Shown here: positions 45,004 to 54,274 of the stretch, piece by piece | Numbering within the stretch: the stretch's first letter is position 1 | Layout: each line of letters starts with the position of its first letter | Notes under the pieces: model-generated | The model's input: only the letters and a program-made list of their open reading frames with translations | Databases searched by the model: none | Told to the model about the DNA's origin: nothing | DNA from: Chloroflexota bacterium | GTDB lineage: Bacteria; Chloroflexota; UBA6077; FW602-bin22; CADDYW01 | Assembly: GCA_021324795.1 (NCBI GenBank) | Contig: JAJPIK010000068.1 | Location: 124,001 to 188,000 of the forward strand | DNA: 64,000 nt | Direction: 5' to 3' | Translations under genes and position numbers: made by a program

Positions 45004-46264
45004 GCCGCTCTCATTTTGCATGGTCAGCACTTTCTATCCGCCGTATCACTTTGGTGGCGATGCTATGTACGTCTATCGGCTGAGCAACGCGCTGGCGCGG
45101 CGTGGACACCGGGTGACGGTGATTCACTGCGTCGATTCCTATCAGCTTCTCAGCTCGGTCGAGCCGACCGATACTTATCCCAACCACCCGAATGTGCGCG
45201 TGGAGCGGCTACGGAGCCCCTGGGGAAAGCTTTCCCCCCTGGTAACCTACCTGACCGGCCGCCCTGGACTCAAGGCACCGGCGCTAGCTAATATCTTTGA
45301 CCGCGAACACTTTGACGTCGTTCACTTTCACAATATTTCGCTCGTCGGCGGACCGCGGATCTTGCGCTACGGCGACGGTATCAAGCTGTATACCTTACAC
45401 GAGCACTGGCTCGTCTGCCCGATGCACGTGCTCTGGAAGTATAACCGGGAGCCGTGCGTCAAGCCGGACTGCCTTCGCTGCACCCTGGCGTTTCACCGGC
45501 CGCCACAAGCGTGGCGCTACACCGGTCTACTGGCGAACGAATCGCGCCAGGTTGACTTGTTCCTGGCGCCGAGTCAATTCACCCTAGCCCAGCATCGAGA
45601 GCGGGGCTTCACTCGGCCCATCCGCTACCTGCCCCACTTTCTTCCGGTGGTGGACACCGTCGTCGACTCGGCAGGACTGGCCGAAAGCAGCCTACCCTCG
45701 CCGGTCCGCCCCTACTTCTTGTTTGTCGGGCGCCTCACCAGGCTCAAGGGGGTCCAGACCCTGCTCGACGTCTTTCGTCGGTTCGACGCGACCGACCTGA
45801 TTGTCGCCGGCCACGGCGACCATTCCGACGAGCTTCGGCATCAGGCGGCCGATCTGCCCCACGTACGCTTCATCGGGCAGCGACACCCGGACGAGCTACG
45901 AAGTCTCTACGCGGGGGCGATCGCCTTGATCGTGCCGTCAGTTGGCTACGAGGTGTTCGGACTGGTTGTCCTGGAGGCGTTCGCCCAGCGCACACCGGTC
46001 ATCGTTCGGGATCTGGGGGCACTTCCGGAGCCGGTCCGAGAAAGTGGGGCCGGATTCACCTTCCAAGACTCCAACGCGCTGTTGGAGGCGATGCACGCGC
46101 TCGCCGCGAATCCAGGCCTGCGCCAGGAGCTGGGGGAGCGTGGCTATCAAGCCTATCTGCGTCGCTGGTCGGACGACGCCCACCTTACGATGTATTTCGA
46201 TGCCATCGCAGAGGCAGGCGAACGTCGGCATGCACGACTGTCAGCCGGAGACCTGGTGGGATGA
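44990..46264 (+). CDS. GT4 glycosyltransferase
   Basis: This is a second GT-B enzyme of 424 residues. The glycine-rich acceptor loop reads FYPPYHFGGDAMYVYRLSNA. Donor domain features are YFLFVGRLTRLKGVQTLLDV and EVFGLVVLEAFAQRTPVIV. A cysteine group (CPMHVLWKYNREPC, then CLRC) lies in the acceptor domain near residue 140-165; this CxxC-rich loop recurs in some bacterial GT4 and may bind zinc. GTG is the start, inside the previous gene. Confidence 0.92.
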   Translation: MKVAEPLSFCMVSTFYPPYHFGGDAMYVYRLSNALARRGHRVTVIHCVDSYQLLSSVEPTDTYPNHPNVRVERLRSPWGKLSPLVTYLTGRPGLKAPALANIFDREHFDVVHFHNISLVGGPRILRYGDGIKLYTLHEHWLVCPMHVLWKYNREPCVKPDCLRCTLAFHRPPQAWRYTGLLANESRQVDLFLAPSQFTLAQHRERGFTRPIRYLPHFLPVVDTVVDSAGLAESSLPSPVRPYFLFVGRLTRLKGVQTLLDVFRRFDATDLIVAGHGDHSDELRHQAADLPHVRFIGQRHPDELRSLYAGAIALIVPSVGYEVFGLVVLEAFAQRTPVIVRDLGALPEPVRESGAGFTFQDSNALLEAMHALAANPGLRQELGERGYQAYLRRWSDDAHLTMYFDAIAEAGERRHARLSAGDLVG

Positions 46265-47142
46265 GAATCCCGATCCTGACCTACCACGATCTCGACGAAG
46301 CCAGTTCGCCGGTTTCGGTGTCGCCCGCAATTTTCGAGCGACACCTGATCCGGTTGCGAACCGCCGGGTATCGCGTAGTAACCTTGAGCGAGGCGCTGGC
46401 GCGGCTGGGGCTGGACAGCCCCGGCAAGCCCCTCCTTGCCGTGATGACGTTTGACGATGGCTACGCCGCCGTCCACGAGGTCGCGCTCCCGCTCCTCGCC
46501 GCTCAGGGGTGGCGTGCCACTGTCTTCGCGGTGACCGAATATGTCGGTCGTCCCAACCGCTGGCCAGGTCAATCTCCTGCCGTTTCCGAGGCTCGGTTGA
46601 TGGACTGGAGCGAGCTCCGCGAGTTGTCCGCCCTCGGTTGGGAGATTGGTGCCCATACGCGATCCCATCCGGATCTTCGGTTGCTGAACGATGGCGACCT
46701 TTCCGAAGAAACGCTCGGCGCAAAAGCCGTTCTGGAAGACCGGCTGGGACAGCCGGTCCGAACTTTCGCCTATCCCTACGGATCGGTCGATCGACGCGTC
46801 CGCTCCCAAGTGCGGAAGATTTTTCACGCGGCCTGTGGGACGGAGATGGGGATCGCTGACGAGCAGAGCGACCGATCCGTACTCGAGCGAGTGGACATGT
46901 GGTATTTTAGTCATCCAGGAGCGTGCGATCTGCTCGGGACGCCATTGGCCGGTCCATACATCCGTCTCTGTCACCTGGCTCGGCGCACTGGGGCATGGCT
47001 GCGATCGCCCCAAAGGCAAGATCGATTGGTTCGGCGAATACTCCTCAACGACCGTTCGGAACCGACACGAGCGCCAACTGAGCAATTAGGGCATCGCGGT
47101 GGTCGTGCACAGACGGAAAAGGAGGTCCCTCCCAAGCGATGA
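46261..47142 (+). CDS. Polysaccharide deacetylase (NodB domain, CE4)
   Basis: This is a metal-dependent deacetylase of N-acetylated glycans, 293 residues. Motif 1 is MTFDDGYAAVHEV, motif 2 HTRSHPDL and motif 3 FAYPYGSVD, with metal ligands Asp, His and His in place. The start MRIPILTYHDL is the usual beta-strand opening of extracytoplasmic CE4 proteins, but no signal peptide is seen, so it probably works on the cytoplasmic side on the lipid-linked intermediate. It overlaps both neighbours by ATGA. Confidence 0.92.
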   Translation: MRIPILTYHDLDEASSPVSVSPAIFERHLIRLRTAGYRVVTLSEALARLGLDSPGKPLLAVMTFDDGYAAVHEVALPLLAAQGWRATVFAVTEYVGRPNRWPGQSPAVSEARLMDWSELRELSALGWEIGAHTRSHPDLRLLNDGDLSEETLGAKAVLEDRLGQPVRTFAYPYGSVDRRVRSQVRKIFHAACGTEMGIADEQSDRSVLERVDMWYFSHPGACDLLGTPLAGPYIRLCHLARRTGAWLRSPQRQDRLVRRILLNDRSEPTRAPTEQLGHRGGRAQTEKEVPPKR

Positions 47143-47933
47143 GTTACGGACCGCAGATTCTGACTCCAAGCTACTATAGCCGCTTGTTCGAGCTCGAACA
47201 GGTCCACGGCTGGTGCACTGGCATGCGAACTCTGGCCGCGGCGCTTCTCGATCCGATTTTTCGTTCGCGCACCCACTGGCGCGTTCTCGACGCTGGCTGC
47301 GGCACCGGCGGCATGGCCGACTGGCTCCGACGCTATCCGGGAACGGACGTGGTTGGCATAGACCTGTCGGAGGATGCGCTGGGGTTTTGTCAGCGGCGTG
47401 GGCAGCGTGCGCTCGTGCTCGGGTCGGTGTGTGAGCTACCCTTCGTCGATCAGAGCTTCGACTTCGTCCTCTCGACCGACGTGCTCCAGCATGTAGTCGA
47501 TCCGCCGGGTGACGTAGCGACACTGCGCGAAGCCCTACGGGTGTTGCGCCCGGGTGGATACCTGTACCTGCGGACCAACAGCCGCTTCGGGCTCGGGCCC
47601 CAGGTGCGCGAGGCAAACTATCGTCGGTACACCCGGCCAGAGCTCCTCGATCGGTTCGCCCAGGCCGGCTTCGCCGTGGAACGCGCGACGTACGCCAACA
47701 GTCTCCCGTCCTTGCTCGCCATCGCACAATCACGGTTGCGCCGGCGGACGGCCTCGGCGCAGGCGATGGACCTTGGGCTCCGACTCAAGCCGCGCCCTCG
47801 GGGATTGCGTTGGATCGATCACGGGCTCGCGTCGGTCCTCGCTGCCGAGGCGTGGTACGTACAGTCTCGCCAGCGCGATCTACCCTTCGGACATTCACTG
47901 GTCGTCCTGGCCCGACGGCCTGACAATGGATGA
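47139..47933 (+). CDS. SAM-dependent methyltransferase (class I)
   Basis: This is a 264-residue Rossmann-fold methyltransferase. Motif I is VLDAGCGTGGMADWL, motif II VVGIDLSEDAL, and motif IV FDFVLSTDVLQHV, followed by ALRVLRPGGYLYLRT. It resembles the Methyltransf_11 group. In a glycan cluster it probably O-methylates a sugar or caps a chain. It overlaps both neighbouring genes by a few bases. Confidence 0.92.
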   Translation: MSYGPQILTPSYYSRLFELEQVHGWCTGMRTLAAALLDPIFRSRTHWRVLDAGCGTGGMADWLRRYPGTDVVGIDLSEDALGFCQRRGQRALVLGSVCELPFVDQSFDFVLSTDVLQHVVDPPGDVATLREALRVLRPGGYLYLRTNSRFGLGPQVREANYRRYTRPELLDRFAQAGFAVERATYANSLPSLLAIAQSRLRRRTASAQAMDLGLRLKPRPRGLRWIDHGLASVLAAEAWYVQSRQRDLPFGHSLVVLARRPDNG

Positions 47934-48871
47934 GCACGAGAGGCGATTCAAGGGGCAACGAGACCACGGTGGTTAAGCTGTCGGTGGTCATTGCCGCGCA
48001 CAACGCGTCCGCCGTGATCGAGACATGTCTCTCAGCATTGCAGGCGCAGCGCGTGCCCGATCTGCCGGAAATCATCGTGGCCGACAGTTCCACTGATGGG
48101 ACGGATACGATCGTTCGCACGCGGTTCCCATCTGTCAAGCTGCTGCACTTCGACGAAGCGCTGACCGTGCCACAGCTCAGAGCACGGGGAATCGCCGTGG
48201 CATCCGGCGAGGTGATCGCGATCCTCGATCCCTATTCGATCGCCGATCACCAGTGGGCCGAGGCGTTGATCGCGGAGCATGCCGCCCGATCAAGCCCGAT
48301 CATCGGGGGAACGGTCGATCTCTACGATGCCGACCACCAGAGTTATCTGTCCTGGGCGCAATACATCAATGAATACGGGATGTTCATGCCACCGATGGGC
48401 GCGGGGGCGAGTGAAATACTGGCCGGCAGCAATGTATCGTACAAGCGCGCATCGCTGCTGAACAACGCAAAGTACCAGCACGATGAGTTTTGGAAAACCT
48501 TTGTGAACGAAAGCGCCGAGGCGGCCGGTTCGGCGCTCTGGCTAACCCCCGAGGTCAGGATTGCTCTAAAGAAGCCAATTGCTTTCAGCGATTACTTCCG
48601 CACACGATTCGATCACGGACGCTGTTACGCCGGCATGCGCATCGCCGGTCGCTCTCGGGTCGAGAAATGGCTCCGCGCGGCCTCGGCGCCTCTGTTGCCA
48701 TTCGTCTTGCTCGGGCGCACCGGCCTGCGCTATTGGTCCAAAAAGCGTCATCGCGAGAAACTTCTAACCACGCTTCCCTGGCAACTGCTTCTGTTTGGAA
48801 ACTGGGCATTGGGAGAAATGATCGGATATCTGTGTGGCCCCGGAAAGAGCTGCCGTCGGCTGTTCTATTAA
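47930..48871 (+). CDS. GT2-like glycosyltransferase, paralog C, altered acidic motif
   Basis: This 313-residue protein starts LSVVIAAHNASAVIETCLSAL with IIVADSSTDGTDTIV. The metal site reads VIAILDPYSIADHQW: only one acidic residue remains where paralogs B and D have EDH or EDD. The acceptor motif SNVSYKRASLL and HGRCYAGMRI are kept and the end carries WALGEMIGYLCG. It lies next to paralog D and behind a methyltransferase. It may be weakly active, use another metal ligand, or act as a partner. Confidence 0.87.
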   Translation: MSTRGDSRGNETTVVKLSVVIAAHNASAVIETCLSALQAQRVPDLPEIIVADSSTDGTDTIVRTRFPSVKLLHFDEALTVPQLRARGIAVASGEVIAILDPYSIADHQWAEALIAEHAARSSPIIGGTVDLYDADHQSYLSWAQYINEYGMFMPPMGAGASEILAGSNVSYKRASLLNNAKYQHDEFWKTFVNESAEAAGSALWLTPEVRIALKKPIAFSDYFRTRFDHGRCYAGMRIAGRSRVEKWLRAASAPLLPFVLLGRTGLRYWSKKRHREKLLTTLPWQLLLFGNWALGEMIGYLCGPGKSCRRLFY

Positions 48872-48898
48872 CAGGAGCACTTGTAACAGGAGCACTTG
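48869..48898. repeat. Tandem 15-bp direct repeat
   Basis: TAACAGGAGCACTTG occurs twice in direct succession between paralogs C and D. The first copy contains the stop codon of paralog C, and both carry AGGAG, so it may duplicate a ribosome binding site. Confidence 0.85.
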
Positions 48899-48909
48899 GC
48901 GAAGAGCGG

Positions 48910-49800
48910 ATGACGAACCCGAGATTGTCGGTCATCGTGGTTTGCATCAACAACGACCGCGTCTTAGAGCAGTGCCTGGCGGCGCTCGTGCCGCAAATGG
49001 CCTCGCAGGACGTCGAAGTTCTCGCGATCGGTCACCACGACGATGGACCAAATGGTCGAGCAGTGCGATCGCGTTACCCCGCCGTCGTTTGGGTCTCCGC
49101 GCCGAATGACTTCACGGTCCCTCGAATGAGAAGCAGCGCGATGAATCAAAGTCATGGCGAGATCGTCGCGCTGCTCGAAGATGACTGCGTGGTGGCAAGT
49201 AATTGGTGCAAGGAGGTCGTGCGTGCACATCAGGCGTCATTCATGGCCATCGGCGGTCCGGTCGAGCCGGGAGGTACCTATCGTCCTTGGGACTGGGCAA
49301 TTTACTTTTGCGAGTACGGGCGCTTCATGGCCCCATTTTCGGGGGTTGTCTCGGCCCTTTCCGGGAATAACGTCTCCTACAAACGGGCTGTTCTAACCGA
49401 CGTGCAGGACGATCGGGGATTTTACGAGGTTTTCTTTCATTGGCGCTTGCAGCAACGTGGGCACGCGCTCTACGCCCAGCCCAATCTCGCCGTTCGCAAC
49501 GTGAACCACTGGTCGCTTGCCCATCTGACTGCCATACCTTTTCATCACGGACGTGCGTTCGCGGGGCTCCGCGCGGCAGGTTTGCCCCGGTGGCGACGCT
49601 TCCTTTACGCTGCTCTGAGCGGTGGCCTACCGGTCGTCAAGGTCGCCCGGGTCGCTCAGGAAGTATTCCGCCGTCGTCGAAACGGGAGGAACTTTCTCCG
49701 TTCGCTGCACTGGACCGTGCTGTTTATGCTGTCCTGGTCGCTTGGAGAATTTTCGGGATATCTGGCCGGCGCCGGCGGGAGCCCGAATCGCTGGCGCTGA
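48910..49800 (+). CDS. GT2 glycosyltransferase, paralog D
   Basis: This protein of about 296 residues has [21 protein letters not shown], but the usual VDDGS site reads [13 protein letters not shown]. The metal site [14 protein letters not shown] is intact. [35 protein letters not shown] and the final [12 protein letters not shown] match paralogs A-C. The ATG chosen lies after the tandem repeat with its AGGAG motifs; the longer ORF reads through the preceding gene. It is probably part of a hetero-complex or of successive transfers. Confidence 0.87.
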   Translation: MTNPRLSVIVVCINNDRVLEQCLAALVPQMASQDVEVLAIGHHDDGPNGRAVRSRYPAVVWVSAPNDFTVPRMRSSAMNQSHGEIVALLEDDCVVASNWCKEVVRAHQASFMAIGGPVEPGGTYRPWDWAIYFCEYGRFMAPFSGVVSALSGNNVSYKRAVLTDVQDDRGFYEVFFHWRLQQRGHALYAQPNLAVRNVNHWSLAHLTAIPFHHGRAFAGLRAAGLPRWRRFLYAALSGGLPVVKVARVAQEVFRRRRNGRNFLRSLHWTVLFMLSWSLGEFSGYLAGAGGSPNRWR

Positions 49801-49867
49801 GCTGGCTTGCAGGATCTGTCGAGGCGGATGGGCTCGATACTGTCGGACGTCATGGGAGGTGAAAAAG

Positions 49868-51040
49868 GTGGATCCAATCCAACGAGTCGTGCGTCACTCG
49901 CGGATCACGCTCGATAGCTATCGGGCAAATCCAAGTCCAAGGTTCCTGGTGCTCTTCATCAACTCCATTTGTAATATGAAGTGTGAGCATTGCTTCTATT
50001 GGACGAGCTTGAATAAGAAGGACGACCTCACCAAAGAGGAGATTTTCGCGCTGTCTCGCTCCCTCGGAAGGCTGGAAAACTTGAACTTGTCTGGCGGCGA
50101 GCCGTTCTTGCGAAAAGAGTTTGCCGAAATCTGTCGCCAGTTTATCCAGCATAACCAGGTCAGGCAGATTTACGTGCCGACCAATGCGTACTATACCAGC
50201 CGGGTCGTCGACGCCGTCACCGGCGTGCTCCAGGAAAAGGACCTCGATTTGTTGGCGTGTGAAATCTCGCTGGATGGCATGCCGGAGTTCCACGATCGGT
50301 TTCGTGGGGCGAAGAATGCCTTCCAGAAAGCGATGGAGACTTACGATGCGCTGGCGGAGCTTCAGCAGCGTGATCCGCGGCTCCGCATCCACGCGATCTC
50401 CACCGCGACCGACGTCAACATCGCTGAAATCAAGAGCCTTACGACTTATCTCTACGAACGTTGCCCGCGGATGGACCACCACAACCTCGCTATCATTCGC
50501 GGCGACCGCAAGAACCCCGATCTGGCGGCCCCGTTGCTGAGTGATTATCAAAAGCTGTATCAATTCATTCGACGGCTTTGGGCGCCGCGGGAGCGTGGGC
50601 GATACGGCGCCGTGGTCGAGCCGATGTTGCAGTGGGCCAAGGTCGAAACGCTGAAAGAAAGACGGCAGATTGTCCCATGCAGCGCCGGACGTCTCAGCGT
50701 GGTGGTGTACGCCAACGGAGACGTCAGCGCGTGCGAAATGCACAAGCCGATCGGCAACTTGCGTCAGAAGTCGTTCGCGGAGATCTGGGAGTCGCTGGAA
50801 GCGGAGACGCTGCGCCAGTCGATCGCCAACCGGGAATGCTATTGCACGACCGAGGTTTTCCTCTGGCCGAGCATCGTGTTTCAGCCGCCGAGCCTGGCGC
50901 GGGCGCTGGTCGGCGCGAAGGTATGGGAGAAGGTGAATCCCTTGAGGGCGGACGAGATCCCGGTCATCGACGTGGACGAGAACAAGCTGCCGGTGCGCAT
51001 CGGGAATCCGGCTAGCTCGGGCCAGCCCGCTCAAAGCTAG
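49868..51040 (+). CDS. Radical SAM protein with SPASM-like C-terminus
   Basis: This is a 390-residue radical SAM enzyme. The cluster motif CNMKCEHC is at about residues 36-43, then [14 protein letters not shown] binds SAM. The C-terminus has extra cysteines ([22 protein letters not shown]) as in SPASM/twitch domains that hold auxiliary Fe-S clusters, and the usual FAEIWES. GTG start is chosen for the GGGAGGT seven bases before it. Its place directly after GT2 paralogs C and D suggests a role in modifying the glycan or an aglycone; peptide substrates are not encoded nearby. Confidence 0.88.
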   Translation: MDPIQRVVRHSRITLDSYRANPSPRFLVLFINSICNMKCEHCFYWTSLNKKDDLTKEEIFALSRSLGRLENLNLSGGEPFLRKEFAEICRQFIQHNQVRQIYVPTNAYYTSRVVDAVTGVLQEKDLDLLACEISLDGMPEFHDRFRGAKNAFQKAMETYDALAELQQRDPRLRIHAISTATDVNIAEIKSLTTYLYERCPRMDHHNLAIIRGDRKNPDLAAPLLSDYQKLYQFIRRLWAPRERGRYGAVVEPMLQWAKVETLKERRQIVPCSAGRLSVVVYANGDVSACEMHKPIGNLRQKSFAEIWESLEAETLRQSIANRECYCTTEVFLWPSIVFQPPSLARALVGAKVWEKVNPLRADEIPVIDVDENKLPVRIGNPASSGQPAQS

Positions 51041-51067
51041 TCGAGCAGCGATGGGTAGAGGCAGACA

Positions 51068-52195
51068 GTGATCCTCGGCGTGAATGGCATTCGCCTGGTC
51101 GGACAGCGCAGTGGCGTTGGGCGCGCCATCGAAGCAGTTCTCCGGTGCCTGGAGGAGATGGAGCATCCGTTTACCGAGATTCGCGTCTATTCGCCAGTCC
51201 CGATTGACGATCCGGTGACGTTTTCCGGCCGCGTTCGGAACGTCGTATTGCCCGCTCGGCTTCATCCTGGTCTCTGGGAGCAGTTCACCATGTTGCGAGC
51301 CCACGGGTCGCGCGACGTCCTCTTCTGCCCGAGTTACGTCATGCCATTGCTGGCGCGTTGCCCGACCCTGTTGGTGCACCACGGCTCTTACGAGGGGTAT
51401 AAAGAGGCAGCACAAGCGTACTCGCTCTGGCGGCGGATCAAGGCTCGGGTGATGTACGATCTGAGCGCGCACCGTGCCTCAATCGTTTCAACCGTCAGTG
51501 CCTACAGTCGGCGCGACATGGTGCGCTATTATCGGCTCGCCCCGGACGAGATTCAGGTGATTCCCGAGGGCGTCGACACCCGGCTGTTTCGCCCGATCGG
51601 CGACCGAGCCTTGCTCGCGAATTGGCGCCAGCGCGTCTTTGGCCAGGACGTGCCTTTCATTCTATACGTCGGGAAGCCTACGCGCCGGCGCAATCTAGGA
51701 AATCTGCTGCGCGCATTTGATCGGCTCAAGCGCCAGCGCTCGATACCACACAAGCTTCTCCTGATCGGTTCCTCTCTGCCGGGCACCTCATTCGAAAAGG
51801 ACGTCCAAGAGTTGGGATTGAAGAGCGAAGTCGTGAGCATCGGTTATCTGCCCCACGAGGAAGTCGTTCTTGCCTACAATGCGTGCGATACATTTGTCTA
51901 TCCTTCCTCCTACGAGGGCTTTGGCATGCCGGTTCTGGAGGCGATGGCCTGTGGAGCGCCGGTCATCGCGCTGAACAACACGGCATTTCCGGAGTTTGCA
52001 GGAGGAGTTGCCCGATTGCTGCCGGACGCCAGCGTGGACACTTTGGCCGAGGGAATCGAACAAGTGGTATGCGACGCGAAGCAGCGGGAGATCATGGCGC
52101 GGCAAGGTCCGCTTCGGGCGGCCGGATATGATTGGCACATTATCACCGAACGATATTTAGAGCTACTCGTGCGGTTGGTGAGCAGAGCCTGCTGA
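51068..52195 (+). CDS. GT4 glycosyltransferase
   Basis: This is a GT-B enzyme of 375 residues. The N-terminus ILGVNGIRLVGQRSGVGRAI holds the acceptor loop. The donor domain has FILYVGKPTRRRNLGNLLRAF and SYEGFGMPVLEAMACGAPVIA with the EX7E pair. GTG is the start. It is similar in layout to the GT4 that opens with GIDLSCWSNYRG earlier in the cluster. Sugar unknown. Confidence 0.92.
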   Translation: MILGVNGIRLVGQRSGVGRAIEAVLRCLEEMEHPFTEIRVYSPVPIDDPVTFSGRVRNVVLPARLHPGLWEQFTMLRAHGSRDVLFCPSYVMPLLARCPTLLVHHGSYEGYKEAAQAYSLWRRIKARVMYDLSAHRASIVSTVSAYSRRDMVRYYRLAPDEIQVIPEGVDTRLFRPIGDRALLANWRQRVFGQDVPFILYVGKPTRRRNLGNLLRAFDRLKRQRSIPHKLLLIGSSLPGTSFEKDVQELGLKSEVVSIGYLPHEEVVLAYNACDTFVYPSSYEGFGMPVLEAMACGAPVIALNNTAFPEFAGGVARLLPDASVDTLAEGIEQVVCDAKQREIMARQGPLRAAGYDWHIITERYLELLVRLVSRAC

Positions 52196-52235
52196 GGAGC
52201 ATCGGGCGACAAACAGAGTTGGGAGCGGTGGTCGA

Positions 52236-53078
52236 GTGATGCCCGGACCTTCGTCCGAAAGAGTAAAGATTTCTGGTTCAGCGGCGTACTTTAACCAGGA
52301 AGCAGAGAAATACGATTCGGCGTACGACGCCTATACGCCCGGCGGCTACGCGCTGCGCGTGCGACAACAGCGTGTGCTCGAATTGCTGGATCGACGTGGT
52401 GGTAAAGCACTGGACGTCGGCTGCGGAGCGGGCAGGATGGCCGCACCACTGATTGACATGGGCTACGAATTCTGGGGAGTGGACGCTGCTCCGGCAATGA
52501 TCGAACAATGTGAGCGCCGGTACCACGGTTCGCCACGCGCGCACTTCTCGGTAGGAGATGCACACAAGCTCGAGTTCGACGATGCCGTGTTTGACGTCGT
52601 GATTTGTATGGGCGTGATCGACCGCATTCAAAACTGGGAGTTGGCGATTGCCGAGATGGCGCGCGTTCTCAAGCCGGGGGGCAGCCTGATCATCTCGTTT
52701 CCCAATCTCTCCAGTCCCTACGCCTGGTGGAAGAATTTTGTCTTTTATCCGGCGATGGCGGTCGTTCGACCGCTCTACTTCTGGCTGATCCGACGACCTC
52801 GTCCTTCGACTCTCTACAATCGCGTCGATCTCCGGGGGCGCCTGTTGTTGCTCGCGACGTTCGCAAGACTACAAACCGCGCGCGCGGTGACACGCTTTTT
52901 CGAGAGACAAGCTCTGCGAGTGACCGACGTCGTTTATTACAACTTTACGCTGTTCCTCTCGCCATTGGATGAATTGTTTCCCCTCTTGAGTTTGCACATA
53001 TCGGAAAAGATTGAGCAATGGCGTTCTGGCCGATTTCGCTGGATTGGAGCTGGCTACATTATCAAGGCGCACAAGTAG
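52236..53078 (+). CDS. SAM-dependent methyltransferase (class I)
   Basis: This is a methyltransferase of 280 residues. Motif I is ALDVGCGAGRMAAPL, the acidic strand end is FWGVDAAPAM, and FDVVICMGVIDRI with ARVLKPGGSLIISFP follow. The C-terminal part is hydrophobic and aromatic (AWWKNFVFYPAMAVVRPLYFW), so it probably binds the membrane or a lipid-linked substrate. GTG is the start. A gap of about 190 bases follows before the LegB-like gene. Confidence 0.9.
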   Translation: MMPGPSSERVKISGSAAYFNQEAEKYDSAYDAYTPGGYALRVRQQRVLELLDRRGGKALDVGCGAGRMAAPLIDMGYEFWGVDAAPAMIEQCERRYHGSPRAHFSVGDAHKLEFDDAVFDVVICMGVIDRIQNWELAIAEMARVLKPGGSLIISFPNLSSPYAWWKNFVFYPAMAVVRPLYFWLIRRPRPSTLYNRVDLRGRLLLLATFARLQTARAVTRFFERQALRVTDVVYYNFTLFLSPLDELFPLLSLHISEKIEQWRSGRFRWIGAGYIIKAHK

Positions 53079-53270
53079 TGCAGCTTGTGAGAATCCACGG
53101 GACTCGAACTTCGCCGCAACCTCTTCTCAACGTTCCACCGGCATGATGCCCGAACAGGCTGAGCGGAGCCGGCGCAATCCCGACTGCTTACCCGACGCGG
53201 GCCAGTATTTTCGAGGACCAAAGCCAGGTCCGGTGTCGATATCACTGAAACCCGGAAAGGATATGCCTCG

Positions 53271-54251
53271 ATGGATTGGACAAGAACGCGGGTCGTTGTC
53301 ACTGGCGCCGGTGGATTCATCGGCAGCCATCTTGTGCAGCGTCTCCTCGATCTCGGTGCCGACGTGACCGCGTTCATCCGTTACAACTCGCAGAACGATG
53401 TCGGCTTTCTCGCGGCGATTGGCGATCGGCCAATCCGGATTGTTCGGGGCGACGTGACTGATGTCGAGGCACTCCGTCGGGCGTTCGTGGGTTCCGACGT
53501 GGTCTTTCATCTTGCTGCGCTGGTCGGCGTACCCTATTCGTTCATCCACGCCAATCAGGTCTTTCAGGTCAACACGATGGGTACCGTCAACGTTCTGACC
53601 GCGGCACGCGACAACAGTCTGTCGAAGGTCGTGATCACGTCGACGAGTGAGGTGTACGGCAGCGCCCGCTACGTCCCAATCGACGAAGCCCACCCGAAAC
53701 AGCCGCAGTCACCCTACGCAGCGAGTAAAATTGCCGCCGACGCGATCGCCCTGAGCTTTTACCATGCCTACGGCCTGCCGGTCGCTATTGTTCGACCTTT
53801 CAATACCTTCGGTCCTCGACAGTCCGATCGTGCGATCATCCCGACAGTTATCGCCCAGGCGCTCAGTAAAGACGAAATCCGCATTGGGAATCCTCACCCA
53901 ACGCGGGACTTTACGTTTGTGACCGATACGGCTGAAGGATTTATCAAAGCGGCCGAGTCAGACAAAGCGATCGGCCAGGAGATCAACCTGGGCTCCGGGG
54001 CGGAAATCTCGGTCGCCGCGCTGGCCGAGACAATTGCCGCGATGGTCGGACGCCAAGTGCCGGTCCGGGTGGACGAGAAGCGGGTTCGATCGCGCCAGGC
54101 CGAGGTGACCCGGCTCCTCGCGAACAATTCGCGAGCACGGGAGCTGATTGGTTGGCAGCCAGTCGTCGGACTAGAGGAAGGACTGCGCCGGACGATCGAG
54201 TGGGTTCGCGAAAACTCCGCGGCTTACGATCCCAATGCGTACCGAGTATAG
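53271..54251 (+). CDS. NAD-dependent 4,6-dehydratase/epimerase, LegB-like
   Basis: This is an extended SDR of 326 residues. The start TRVVVTGAGGFIGSHLVQRL binds NAD; VTAFIRYNSQNDVGFL resembles LegB/GDP-mannose dehydratase-type proteins. The catalytic set is Ser/Thr in VVITSTSEVYG with Tyr and Lys in SPYAASKIAADA. Near the end FTFVTDTAEGFIKA binds the sugar nucleotide. It probably makes a 4-keto-6-deoxy sugar nucleotide. The next gene is a sugar nucleotidyltransferase, as expected for a precursor pathway. Confidence 0.88.
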   Translation: MDWTRTRVVVTGAGGFIGSHLVQRLLDLGADVTAFIRYNSQNDVGFLAAIGDRPIRIVRGDVTDVEALRRAFVGSDVVFHLAALVGVPYSFIHANQVFQVNTMGTVNVLTAARDNSLSKVVITSTSEVYGSARYVPIDEAHPKQPQSPYAASKIAADAIALSFYHAYGLPVAIVRPFNTFGPRQSDRAIIPTVIAQALSKDEIRIGNPHPTRDFTFVTDTAEGFIKAAESDKAIGQEINLGSGAEISVAALAETIAAMVGRQVPVRVDEKRVRSRQAEVTRLLANNSRARELIGWQPVVGLEEGLRRTIEWVRENSAAYDPNAYRV

Positions 54252-54274
54252 AGTACGTCGGGCGAGATGAAGCA

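Noticed and set aside
49850-51472. Antisense ORF of 540 residues across the radical SAM gene
   Set aside because: It is the shadow of two well-supported plus-strand genes, has no RBS or family motif, and is rich in Arg/His as expected for an antisense frame in GC-rich DNA.
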